Assembly (NCBI GenBank): GCA_004293915.1
Contig: RDZG01000082.1
Coordinates: forward strand, 1 to 49,800
DNA: 49,800 nucleotides
Direction: 5' to 3'
Source: Bacteroidota bacterium
GTDB lineage: Bacteria > Bacteroidota > Bacteroidia > Cytophagales > UBA9547
Shown here: positions 35,101 to 42,814 of the stretch, piece after piece
How the letters are laid out: every line of letters begins with the position of its first letter
Position numbering within the stretch: the first letter of the stretch is position 1
Position numbers and translations under genes: made by a program
Notes under the pieces: model-generated
Told to the model about the DNA's origin: nothing
Databases searched by the model: none
Seen by the model: the letters and a program-made list of their open reading frames with translations, nothing else

Positions 35101-35465
35101 TCAGCAGGTTTTAGATAAACAATCAACTCTTCCTTGAGTTGAGCATCATACTTAAAAGGAAACTTTTGAGCATACTCTTCGATAAAGAAATCAAATGGAT
35201 TGATAACCTTTAAATCAGCCACCAAATCGACCTCCACATAGAGTTCTTTTGTTTGTTCCTGAAACACAACCCGAGCTTGATAATTACCAAAAGGATCTTG
35301 CTGCCAATTGATAAAATGATTTTCGGGAAGAATCTTTAGCGAATAACTTTCGATTTTAGTGCGGCTATGTGCGGCAGGTCTTAATCGAAAAACATGAGGA
35401 GATAATGTTACAACCCTATCGAAACGATAATGAGTTTTGTGATTTAAAGCTACTTTTATTGCCAT
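32160..35465 (-). CDS. Transglutaminase-like protein with DUF2126 domain
   Basis: An 1101-residue protein. Residues about 1-90 are the bacterial transglutaminase-like N-terminal domain (RFDRVVTLSPHVFRLRPAAH). The transglutaminase core follows with the full triad C180 (WGSCRDYTW), H229 (LHAWCEVF) and D245 (GLDATSGL). Residues from about 310 on are DUF2126, with MGGEPTFVS, FAGPFIGPTSQAPRVDEGRDD, TGTGGGNHITIGG and HPGGRSYDTFP. This fusion is a known bacterial family, often found with circularly permuted ATP-grasp and alpha-E genes and suspected to act in peptide or amide bond chemistry. None of those partners is in the window. There is no signal peptide. The gene is flanked by two unrelated tandem arrays. 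Confidence 0.9.
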   Translation of the reverse strand: MAIKVALNHKTHYRFDRVVTLSPHVFRLRPAAHSRTKIESYSLKILPENHFINWQQDPFGNYQARVVFQEQTKELYVEVDLVADLKVINPFDFFIEEYAQKFPFKYDAQLKEELIVYLKPAEAGTELLKLVKQIDLSPKETIDFLVMINSLIHNTLNYTVRLDTGVQSCEQTIESKWGSCRDYTWLMVNLFRHLGIASRFVSGYSIQLKPDEKPLDGPAGVAEDVTDLHAWCEVFIPGAGWVGLDATSGLFATEGHIPLACTPHYDSAAAITGMLDFCESTMEYSNTVTRIHEDPRVTKPYTEQQWAAMDALGNKVEADLQKHDVRMTMGGEPTFVSIDDMESEQWNTDADGKLKRERANDLFIRLQKSFTKGGLLHYGQGKWYPGELLPRWAFGLYWRKDNVPLWNDAALLADINKNYKYSNTEAAKFADSLAKKLNLSSAFVQKAYEDVFYYLMSEGNIPSNVNPLEKDLKSPIERQFLVDLLQKDMGNPVGYVLPVEWSYEKNRWLSSKWNMRRKHLFLIPGNSPIGLRLPLDRIDYMDANKQENQYEADLFDDLPPLPDYTKNPVKYTFIDEPTYVVRSSLCIEPRDGKLHIFVPPLKQLEQYAQILSTIEAVAKELKYPVVIEGYTPPKDNRIVNIMVTPDPGVIEVNIHPAQTWNEVKDNFGKLFEQAKQARLGCEKFMTDGRHTGTGGGNHITIGGAKPIDSPLLRRPDLIRSLITYWQHHPGLSYLFAGPFIGPTSQAPRVDEGRDDKLYELEIAFSQIKDNQEVPFWLTDRLLRHLLTDITGNTHRAEFCIDKLYSPDSSAGRLGILEFRAFDMPPHFQMCMLQLLLIRSLVSMFWQKPYKGKLVRWGTELHDRFLLPHYCMNDMKEVCQDLQEFGYPFSESWLEAFYEFRFPVYGKVQIAELELEVRMAIEPWHVLGEETTSSGTARYVDSSLEKVQVKISGMTNNRHILMCNGKRIHIKNTGVNGEYVAGVRYKAWNPPSALHPSIQAQSPLVFDVIDTWTKRSIGGCKYYVSHPGGRSYDTFPVNSYEAESRRINRFWEIGHTPDALQITPGFETLTEFIPEGSGIVLNEIPNEVIDEDFPFTLDLRKV

Positions 35466-35580
35466 AAGGCTCGAAAATTGAGGTAGGTTTGAAAATTTTT
35501 ACATCTTTTTCAAATCTAACCGCATAATTTCGATTTATCAATACAATTTTTATTTTAATTATAAATTACTTGTCCTTACC

Positions 35581-35976
35581 TTTCTTAACTTCAAACTTTT
35601 CGAGGGTTTTCAACCGCTGGAAAAACCCTCAAAAAGTTTTTTTTACTTTTTGAGCGGTTAGAATATACTAATCCAAACCTTTCTTAACTTCAAACTTTTC
35701 GAGGGTTTTCAACCGCTGGGAAAACCCTCAAAAAGTTTTTTTTACTTTTTGAGCGGTTGGAATATACTAATCCAAACCTTTCTTAACTTCAAACTTTTCG
35801 AGGTTTTTTAACTGCTGGAAAAACCCTCAAAAAGTTTTTTTTACTTTTTGAGCGGTTAGAATATACAAGCCCAAACCTTTCTTAACTTCAAACTTTTCGA
35901 GGGTTTTCAACAGCTGGAAAAACCCTCAAAAAGTTTTTTTTACTTTTTGAGCGGTTAGAATATACTAATCCAAAAC
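35581..35976. repeat. Four tandem 99-bp repeats with alternative hairpins
   Basis: Units start at 35581, 35680, 35779 and 35878 (99 bases each), beginning TTTCTTAACTTC and ending near ATCCAAACC. In unit 1, AAACTTTT plus GAGGGTTTT (35593-35610) pair with AAAACCCTC plus AAAAGTTT (35622-35639), a stem of about 17 pairs with one mismatch. CTCAAAAAGT (35628-35637) can instead pair with ACTTTTTGAG (35645-35654), and AACCGC (35612-35617) with GCGGTT (35654-35659). The two folds exclude each other. The array fills most of the 654-base gap between the divergent transglutaminase and SDR genes; the remaining 143 bases to 36119 show nothing clear. Confidence 0.9.
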
Positions 35977-36119
35977 CTTTCAAAAAATCTAGGGTTCTTA
36001 TCTGATATAAAAACTTTTAAGAATATAAGAAATTACAAGATTTAACACTTAATTTGTTTAATAATACAAAAAAACAGATTAAATAAATCGATAAATTAAA
36101 AGCATAATCTTTTTTAAAA

Positions 36120-36827
36120 ATGAATAAACTAGCTGTAATATCTGGAGCAACCAAAGGAATCGGATTTGCCATAGCCCAAAAATTTGCTCAACAAAACTTC
36201 GATGTGGTAATTTGCAGTCGAAACCAAGCCGATATTGAAAAAGCTAAAACATATTTTGCTGAAAACCATAAAAACATTCAGTTTTTTGCCAAAACAGCCG
36301 ATTTATCTAAATCAGAAGATACATTAAAATTTATCCAATTTATACTTTCATTAAATCGAAATATAGATATTTTGGTCAATAATGCAGGTGCATACCAACC
36401 CGGACAAGTACACAACGAAGATGAAGGTGTGTTAGAAAAAATGATTGAAACAAATTTGTATTCCGCCTATCGACTCACTCGTGGGATAGTACCAAAAATG
36501 ATTGAACACAAACAAGGACATATTTTTACCATTTGCTCTACGGCAAGTATTATACCATATATAAATGGTGGTTCGTATTGTATTTCTAAACATGCATTAT
36601 TAGGATTCTCGAAAGTTTTGAGAGAAGAAATGAAAGAGCATAACATTAGAGTAACCGCTATTTTGCCTGGACCAACCAAAACCGCAAGTTGGGATGGTGT
36701 AGATTTGCCAACAGAGCGATTTATAAAATCAGAAGATATTGCCGAAGCTGTTTTTGGTGCTTATTCGCTTTCCGAATTTGCCGTTGTAGAAGAGCTTTTG
36801 ATTCGTCCTCAATTAGGCGACATATGA
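36120..36827 (+). CDS. Short-chain dehydrogenase/reductase (SDR)
   Basis: A 235-residue classical SDR oxidoreductase. The Rossmann motif GATKGIG (9-15), NNAG (87-90), a catalytic serine at about 140-143, and YCISK (Y153, K157) are present. The arginine of the CSRN segment at about 34 suggests NADP(H) preference. The substrate cannot be told. The gene starts the plus-strand pair with the sialate esterase and lies downstream of the 99-bp array. Confidence 0.9.
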   Translation: MNKLAVISGATKGIGFAIAQKFAQQNFDVVICSRNQADIEKAKTYFAENHKNIQFFAKTADLSKSEDTLKFIQFILSLNRNIDILVNNAGAYQPGQVHNEDEGVLEKMIETNLYSAYRLTRGIVPKMIEHKQGHIFTICSTASIIPYINGGSYCISKHALLGFSKVLREEMKEHNIRVTAILPGPTKTASWDGVDLPTERFIKSEDIAEAVFGAYSLSEFAVVEELLIRPQLGDI

Positions 36828-36906
36828 TTTTTTCTAAAAACATATCTATATTCATAAAAAAATACAATATTTGCATAGAAATGTACTATTTTAAAAGTAA
36901 AATAAA

Positions 36907-38883
36907 ATGAAAAAAATATCAATTTCCATCTTATTACTAAGTTCAGTATTGAGTTTTGCAAAATTTAAACTTTCGCCACTTTTTTCAGAAGACATGATTT
37001 TGCAACGTGATGTTCCCATTAATATTTGGGGTACTGCAAATCCAGGCGAAGAAATTACCATTAAATTTAAAGATAAAAAAACTTCGGCTATCACACTTGC
37101 AGATAGCACTTGGAAAATAAATATTGGCACATATCCAGCTGGTGGTCCATTCGATATGCTCATACAAAGTGTTGAAAATCAGCAATATTTCGAAAATATT
37201 TCTATTGGCGATGTGTGGCTTTGTGGCGGACAATCCAATATGGAATTTAGTTTAAAATCTTTGGGTGTTTTTGATTCAATTATTCAAAATGCTAACAACA
37301 AAAACCTAAGACTTATTAATATTAGCAGAAAATCAGCTCCAAGTCCACAAAAAGAAGCACTTGTTGATGGAAGCTGGATAACAGTTTCGCCTGAAAATAC
37401 TGGCAAATTTTCGGCTACTGCTTATTTTTTCGGTAACGAAATTTCAAATTCGCAAAAAGTACCCGTTGGATTGGTTTCAAGCAATTGGGGTGGTTCGCCA
37501 GCTGAAGTTTGGATGGACGAAAAAGCATTAAAATCTTCTCCTGAAATTGCATTGGAATACAGAAAATCTGATTCGTTGAATGCACAAGAAAAAATCAATC
37601 AAGAAACAAGAAAAAAAATGCTTCCAGAATGGGTTAAAAAAGCAGTTTTTTTAGATAGTTTATCTATTGCTTATGAAGGAAAAATCGAAAACATTCCTTA
37701 TTCGGATTGGAAACAAAGTGTTTTGCCGCTCAATTTTAATAATATAGAACTTCCTGATTTTGATGGTGTAATGTGGATTGTAAAAGAAATAGATATTCCA
37801 CAGTCTTTTATTACTGAAAATATTAAAATTAATTTAGGATTAATTGACGATGCTGATCATACATTTTTGAATGGCATCAAAATTGGCGGAAAATTCAATC
37901 CTTCAGACGATAGAATATATGAAGTTCCGAAAAGTTTGATTAAAACAGGTAAAAATATTTTAACAATTCGTATGGTTGATTATGGTTGGGGAGGAGCTAT
38001 CACATCGGGAAATAAAAAATTATGTATCGAAAATAATTTAGGCGATAAAATAAGTTTAGATGGATTGATATATTATAAAAAAGGCTATGATATTACAAAA
38101 ATAGAAGGTTATGTACATCCAAATTGGAGTTATATTGCTGGTTGGGCACCTTCAAAACTATATAATGCAATGATACATCCGCTCAAAAATCTACCTATAA
38201 AAGGTGTGATTTGGTATCAAGGCGAAGCCAATGCAGAACGTGCCTATCAATATCGAAAACTATTTCCTGATTTGATAAAAAATTGGCGAGAAGCATTTAA
38301 TCAACCTAATTTGCCTTTTTTATTTGTGCAGCTAGCCAATTTTATGGCATCGGAAAGTGTTCCTAAAAACTCAGCTTGGGCAGAGTTGCGTGAAGCTCAA
38401 ACATTTGCACTCAAACTCTCAAACACTGGGATGGCAGTTACAATTGATGTTGGTGATGCAGCAGATATTCATCCAAAAGACAAAAAAACGGTTGGCGATA
38501 GGTTGGCAGCTCAAGCAAAAAAAATAGTTTACGGAGATAATAATATTGCTTCTGGTCCAACTTTTGTATCGCAAAAAATAGAAGGAAACAAAATTAGAAT
38601 TAATTTTAAAGACACAGGAAAAGGAATTGTTTTCAAAGGCGATATGCCACATGAGTTTGCCATTGCAGGTCCCGACAAAAAATTCTATTATGCTAATGCA
38701 AAAATTGAGGGCAATTCTATATTGATTTGGAGCAAAAAAGTAACAAAACCTGTGGCAGTTCGCTATGCTTGGGCAAATAATCCTTCTCGGGCAAATATGT
38801 ATAATGAAAATGGATTTCCAATGGTACCTTTTCGTACGGACGATTGGAGGGGAATTACATCGGGAGTTATTAAAATCGATTAA
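36907..38883 (+). CDS. Sialate O-acetylesterase-like secreted protein
   Basis: A 658-residue SGNH-type esterase. A signal peptide (about residues 1-18, ending SFA) directs it out of the cytoplasm. The catalytic serine S110 lies in LCGGQSNMEF, and the C-terminal catalytic block reads DAADIHPKDK (Asp/His). The segment VIWYQGEANAERAYQYRKLFPDLI is the usual block III-like region of these esterases. A beta-sandwich insert lies around residues 275-390. Such enzymes remove O-acetyl groups from sialic acids or other glycans. Its 3' end overlaps the convergent pabB-like gene by 14 bases. Confidence 0.92.
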   Translation: MKKISISILLLSSVLSFAKFKLSPLFSEDMILQRDVPINIWGTANPGEEITIKFKDKKTSAITLADSTWKINIGTYPAGGPFDMLIQSVENQQYFENISIGDVWLCGGQSNMEFSLKSLGVFDSIIQNANNKNLRLINISRKSAPSPQKEALVDGSWITVSPENTGKFSATAYFFGNEISNSQKVPVGLVSSNWGGSPAEVWMDEKALKSSPEIALEYRKSDSLNAQEKINQETRKKMLPEWVKKAVFLDSLSIAYEGKIENIPYSDWKQSVLPLNFNNIELPDFDGVMWIVKEIDIPQSFITENIKINLGLIDDADHTFLNGIKIGGKFNPSDDRIYEVPKSLIKTGKNILTIRMVDYGWGGAITSGNKKLCIENNLGDKISLDGLIYYKKGYDITKIEGYVHPNWSYIAGWAPSKLYNAMIHPLKNLPIKGVIWYQGEANAERAYQYRKLFPDLIKNWREAFNQPNLPFLFVQLANFMASESVPKNSAWAELREAQTFALKLSNTGMAVTIDVGDAADIHPKDKKTVGDRLAAQAKKIVYGDNNIASGPTFVSQKIEGNKIRINFKDTGKGIVFKGDMPHEFAIAGPDKKFYYANAKIEGNSILIWSKKVTKPVAVRYAWANNPSRANMYNENGFPMVPFRTDDWRGITSGVIKID

Positions 38884-40177
38884 TCAACGAAGTAATTGTA
38901 GCAAGTTTGGTTTTACATTCTTCGTATTCGTTTTCTGCAATAGCATCTATTGTGATGGCACTGCCAGCTTGATACGATGCTATTTTGTTTGATTTATCAT
39001 ATAACACACTGCGAATGACCACATTAAAATCAAAATCGGTATTTGGCATGATATAACCAACCGAACCAGAAAATAAGCCACGAGCAGATTTTTCGGTTTC
39101 AGAAATCAATTTTAAGGCACTCAATTTGGGTGCCCCTGTCATGCTGCCCATCGGGAAACAGTGTTTTATCGTATCAATAAAAGAAAAACTTTTGCTTTGC
39201 ACGGATGTAATGGTCGAAATCATTTGATGTACTGTTTCAAATGTATAAACTTTGCACAATTCTTCTACAAAAACAGAGCCATCTTTTGCTGTATGCGACA
39301 AATCGTTGCGTACCAAATCTACAATCATCATGTTTTCGGCTCGTTCTTTTTCCGAATTTATTAGTTCTCGCACTAAATCAGCATCTTCAATCGCATTTTT
39401 TCCTCTTTTCGATGTTCCTTTTATAGGTTGAGAAATAAGTTTTGTGTCTATTTTTTTTAAAAACCGTTCTGGTGAGGCACATATTAAATAGTTATCCTCA
39501 AATTTTACCAACGAACTAAATGGCATTGGCGATTTTGAGGTGAGTTCAGAAAAGAAATCAATAGGAAAAAGTGCTATGTCGTTTACAACCGTTTCTTTAC
39601 AATAATTAACTTCGTACACATCGCCTCGTTGAATTTTTGTTTGAATGTATTTTATGTCTTTAATATAAATTTCTTCATTTACTTTTTCGGTTTTTTTTGC
39701 TGTATTATTTGTATAAAAATCCTTAGTATAATTTTGATTTTCAATGATTTTTATAAAATCGTGTATTTCAAATTTTTCTGAATAAAAATAAAAACCATCA
39801 GGCAAAAAAAGCAATAAAGTTTCTGGTTCAAAAAAATACAAATCAGGAAACTCAATTGTGGGTATATTAGTAGTTTCTAAATTTTCAATTTCGTTTTTCA
39901 ATTCAAAATTCAAAAAACCTAAAATAGGATTTTGTTTATTTTCACAAAAAGATTTTAATCCATCAAACGCATTTCCAACATTTTTATTTAATTCATTTTT
40001 TACGCCAAACCCAATCAAAGTTGGAAAACATTGATATATATAAGGAATTTGAAATCCATCTAAAAAAATAAACTTATCATATTGATTATCAGCAAAATAC
40101 AATACGTTTTTTTTAAAAGTATTTATATCTTTATAGCTAAAAAAAAGTGCTTTTTCGGTCCAAAAATTATTCAGCAT
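38870..40177 (-). CDS. pabB: Aminodeoxychorismate synthase component I (PabB-like)
   Basis: A 435-residue chorismate-binding enzyme. The C-terminal two thirds carries the conserved blocks: GDVYEVNYC, FSSLVKFEDNYLICASPERFL, ISQPIKGTSKRG, MIVDLVRNDLSHTA, and FPMGSMTGAPKLSALKLI. The length is short compared with typical TrpE and the N-terminus is reduced, which suits PabB (folate branch) more than TrpE, but the two cannot be separated with certainty. It overlaps the TPR gene by 11 bases upstream, so the two are probably translated from one mRNA. No glutaminase partner is near. Confidence 0.88.
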   Translation of the reverse strand: MLNNFWTEKALFFSYKDINTFKKNVLYFADNQYDKFIFLDGFQIPYIYQCFPTLIGFGVKNELNKNVGNAFDGLKSFCENKQNPILGFLNFELKNEIENLETTNIPTIEFPDLYFFEPETLLLFLPDGFYFYSEKFEIHDFIKIIENQNYTKDFYTNNTAKKTEKVNEEIYIKDIKYIQTKIQRGDVYEVNYCKETVVNDIALFPIDFFSELTSKSPMPFSSLVKFEDNYLICASPERFLKKIDTKLISQPIKGTSKRGKNAIEDADLVRELINSEKERAENMMIVDLVRNDLSHTAKDGSVFVEELCKVYTFETVHQMISTITSVQSKSFSFIDTIKHCFPMGSMTGAPKLSALKLISETEKSARGLFSGSVGYIMPNTDFDFNVVIRSVLYDKSNKIASYQAGSAITIDAIAENEYEECKTKLATITSLINRF

Positions 40178-41630
40178 TCAAAAGTTTTAAGGCAGATTTG
40201 GCTTTGTTGTCTAACGTGTTTTTGTATTCGTGGTTTTTGTACGAAAATACTTTTTTATAAAATATAGTTGCTTTGTTTCTGTCTGATTTTTTATAAATGT
40301 TTCCTAATTGCAAATAGGCATTTGGAGCAAAATAATAAGATGCATCGGCTTGCATTTGAATACACTTAAAGTAATTTTTTTCGGCAAAATTTCGATGCAA
40401 AAGTGCTTCGTTTATACGAGCGGTTCGGTAATAATATTCAACTTTATCTCTATTTGTTAAAAGTGATTGTATTTTTATTTTTTGCAATTCTTCTAAGGCT
40501 TCTTTATAATAACCTCCATCCATAAAAAGCATGGTTTTAAGTAATTCTATATGTTGAAATTCTTTTTGTTCGATGGCTTTTTGAGCTTTTTTATCGGCAT
40601 CCAAATGTGTAACTCCATTATTTTTTATATCATCCAGAATGGTTAAAAATCCGAGTGAATCTCCCTCTAATCTTTTGCACAAGGATTTTTTATAAAGTGC
40701 ATCTTTTAGATAGTTTTCACCTTTATACATAGCCATGAAATCGTCAAACGATTTTTCGGCAGATTTGAAATCGCCTTTGTATAAGAGTAGATTGGCTTTT
40801 GTATACAAAATGAGCGGAAAAATAGTTTTTTTGTCCAAATATTTTGTCAATAGTTCCAAAGCCTTTTTTGATTTTCGTTGTTTTTGCAAAAGCAAAATTT
40901 GTGCATACGTATATAAAATCCGTTGCGGAATTTTTATTTCTGAGGTTTCAAATGTCGAATCTAGTTTTTCGTTTGAAAACGTTTGTAAACCAGCTTTTAT
41001 CAAAATAGCTTCGTTTTTATTATAAAAATTTGATTTTGCAACAAACGAAATCTCTTGTAATCCGAGTTTAATATCGGCTTTTATACCTATGAGTTTAGCC
41101 ATTTTGATGTATGAATTTGGCATATAGCCAAATGCAACATGAAAAACTCCTAACATTTCTTTGTGCAATCCAAAACTAGGTTGGTTTTTATCTATAGAAA
41201 CCAACAATCGATAGGCAGAAAGCATTTTGGCAGCAGCATCCATTTTTTCGCCTTTCAAAAAATTTACCATTCCAGTTTGAAAATACAATACAGATTTCAC
41301 ATATTTCACTTCCGATGTATTTTTATAATTATTCAAAATCAACAATCTTTCTTGGCATTTTTTGAGATACTGATAAAAACTTTCTTCGGTTTGGAATAAT
41401 GCATATCTAAGTGTTTCAGTATAATTATCAATGATTAAAAAAGAAATATTTTTGGTTTTTTCATAGCCTTTTAACTCAGAAATAGAATCGGCTTGAGCTA
41501 ATTCGGCATTTTCGATTTTCAAAAAAGCTTTATTAAAATCTCCATTAATTGAAAAATAGGCAATATCAGCTGCAAAATTTATTTGAGTAAAAAACAAAAA
41601 AATCAATATTATATTTATTCTTTTTTTCAA
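40167..41630 (-). CDS. Secreted TPR-like protein
   Basis: A 487-residue helical protein with a signal peptide (about residues 1-20, ending NFA). Helix pairs of tetratricopeptide type run through most of it, for example AQILLLQKQRKSKKALELLTKYLDK, LLYKGDFKSAEKSFDDF and DGGYYKEALEELQKI. I recognise no enzymatic motif. The start codon is TTG at 41630, which is supported by the signal peptide directly after it and by a promoter just upstream (41650-41680). The 3' end overlaps pabB by 11 bases. A role as a protein-binding scaffold in the periplasm is an inference. Confidence 0.8.
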   Translation of the reverse strand: MKKRINIILIFLFFTQINFAADIAYFSINGDFNKAFLKIENAELAQADSISELKGYEKTKNISFLIIDNYTETLRYALFQTEESFYQYLKKCQERLLILNNYKNTSEVKYVKSVLYFQTGMVNFLKGEKMDAAAKMLSAYRLLVSIDKNQPSFGLHKEMLGVFHVAFGYMPNSYIKMAKLIGIKADIKLGLQEISFVAKSNFYNKNEAILIKAGLQTFSNEKLDSTFETSEIKIPQRILYTYAQILLLQKQRKSKKALELLTKYLDKKTIFPLILYTKANLLLYKGDFKSAEKSFDDFMAMYKGENYLKDALYKKSLCKRLEGDSLGFLTILDDIKNNGVTHLDADKKAQKAIEQKEFQHIELLKTMLFMDGGYYKEALEELQKIKIQSLLTNRDKVEYYYRTARINEALLHRNFAEKNYFKCIQMQADASYYFAPNAYLQLGNIYKKSDRNKATIFYKKVFSYKNHEYKNTLDNKAKSALKLLNAE

Positions 41631-41649
41631 TTGATTATGAATTGTTTTT

Positions 41650-41680
41650 CAAAGATGACATACTGAAACGAGATTTCAAA
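41650..41680 (-). promoter_or_regulatory. Promoter of the TPR-pabB unit
   Basis: On the minus strand TTTG (41680-41677), 19 bases, then CATCTTTG (41657-41650), one base off the TAnnTTTG consensus. Transcription would start about 16 bases before the TTG start at 41630. Confidence 0.5.
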
Positions 41681-41753
41681 AATGTTATTTTATTGGATTT
41701 GTTTTTTATAAAATCACGGAATACCGTTACATATCCATTCGTAAATATCTATT

Positions 41754-41761
41754 TATATTTG
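41754..41761 (+). promoter_or_regulatory. -7 promoter box before a small ORF
   Basis: TATATTTG matches TAnnTTTG exactly and lies 28 bases before the ATG at 41789. No TTG is found at the right distance upstream, so it is only half a promoter by sequence. Confidence 0.4.
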
Positions 41762-41788
41762 CACAACTATTAATCAAAGAAATCACTC

Positions 41789-41944
41789 ATGAAAAAAAAC
41801 ACAGCAAACATTTTAAAGCCCCAATTTTTGGCAAAGTATATTAAATTTACAACGCCAAAGAAAAAAATATCAAATAGCGATTTCGCACCATATTTTAATG
41901 CTATGGTTTATAAAGAATTTGCTGGCGAAGATTTTTATTGCTAA
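41789..41944 (+). CDS. Small basic hypothetical protein
   Basis: A 51-residue reading frame that starts MKKNTANILKPQFLAKYIKF and ends FAGEDFYC. It is basic in its first half and has no signal peptide or membrane helix. Support: an exact -7 promoter box 28 bases upstream, an ATG start, and codon use like its neighbours. It ends 9 bases before the end of the convergent S74 gene. I do not recognise it; it could be a real small protein or a chance frame. Confidence 0.5.
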   Translation: MKKNTANILKPQFLAKYIKFTTPKKKISNSDFAPYFNAMVYKEFAGEDFYC

Positions 41945-41952
41945 AACACAAT

Positions 41953-42432
41953 TTATTTTTTTTTCATAGCTGAATTTTTGTTTTGCATTAGCAACTTTAG
42001 TTCAGCTATATTTGTTTCTTGAAGTGCCAACTGCTTTTTTAGGTGATTTATCAACTGTTGTTGTTCTTTTACGGCTTCAATCAATAAAACCGAAATTCTT
42101 TCATATTCGATAGACTTAAAACCTTGCAAATCTGTATCTACCAAAAGCGGTTCGATTTCTTCTACCTCTTGAGCCACAAGCCCAATTTCCATTCCGTTAC
42201 GGTGGTGAAATTGCGGATAACTTTTTGTTTTCCATTCGTATTCAACGCCTCTAAGTTTCATAATAGTTGCCAAAGCGCCATGAATGCCTATAATGTTTTT
42301 TTTGAGTCTTATATCAGCAATATTTCTAGTTACGGGTTCGTGCAAACGAATGTTTACATCCGATGTTGTAGTTTGCTGGCACATCGATTTTATGGACAGA
42401 ATAATACATAAAAAGAGTATGTTTTTTTTCAT
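41953..42432 (-). CDS. Secreted S74 peptidase/intramolecular chaperone domain protein
   Basis: A 159-residue protein with a signal peptide (MKKNILFLCIILSIKSMC) and then a peptidase S74 domain, the self-cleaving chaperone found at the end of phage tail fibres. The pattern DIRLKKNIIGI, LRGVEYEW, IGLVAQEVEEIEPLLV, and SIEYERISVLLIEAVKEQQQ is characteristic; in the usual SDxRLK start the serine/aspartate is replaced by IADIRLK, so self-cleavage may be lost. A C-terminal coiled coil follows. In Bacteroidota such domains often end large surface fibres, but here the domain is almost alone. The fibre-like gene at 42815 is divergent to it and lacks its own S74 domain. Confidence 0.85.
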   Translation of the reverse strand: MKKNILFLCIILSIKSMCQQTTTSDVNIRLHEPVTRNIADIRLKKNIIGIHGALATIMKLRGVEYEWKTKSYPQFHHRNGMEIGLVAQEVEEIEPLLVDTDLQGFKSIEYERISVLLIEAVKEQQQLINHLKKQLALQETNIAELKLLMQNKNSAMKKK

Positions 42433-42745
42433 TGTACTAAGTTTTTTTCATTTAACGATAAAACAACAAATAAAATACGGAAAAGCGTTTAAATTTTTTA
42501 TAAAATTATTGAATTTCTACTGTTTCTATTTAGAAAAAATATTTTTTCGATTTATACAACACAAAAAAACACACAAATTCTCTTTATGTGGATAGATTTA
42601 TAGAACAAAGCCTTTATTTTACAAAGCTTGTTTATTATCTGTGAAAAAAAATAAATTTATACTCGATGTTAGTTATGATTTTGATTTGACAATATAATGT
42701 ATCTACTTTTTACTATAAATATTTCAAGAATATTACGTGTTTTGT
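42433..42745. other. Intergenic region, nothing recognisable
   Basis: About 310 very AT-rich bases between the divergent S74 and fibre-like genes. I see no RNA gene, stable hairpin or ORF with support. The promoter for the fibre-like gene lies directly after it. Confidence 0.5.
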
Positions 42746-42776
42746 TTTGAAGTTTGAAAATTCTATATTAAACTTG
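42746..42776 (+). promoter_or_regulatory. Promoter of the fibre-like surface gene
   Basis: TTTG at 42746-42749, 19 bases, then TAAACTTG at 42769-42776, one base off the consensus. The start of transcription would be near 42781, about 34 bases before the ATG at 42815. Confidence 0.5.
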
Positions 42777-42814
42777 CATCAGAATTTTTAAAATTAACTA
42801 AAAATAGTGTACTG

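Noticed and set aside
35581-35976. Possible CRISPR array or IS remnants
   Set aside because: The 99-bp units are near-identical throughout with no spacers, no ORF and no terminal repeats of an insertion sequence.
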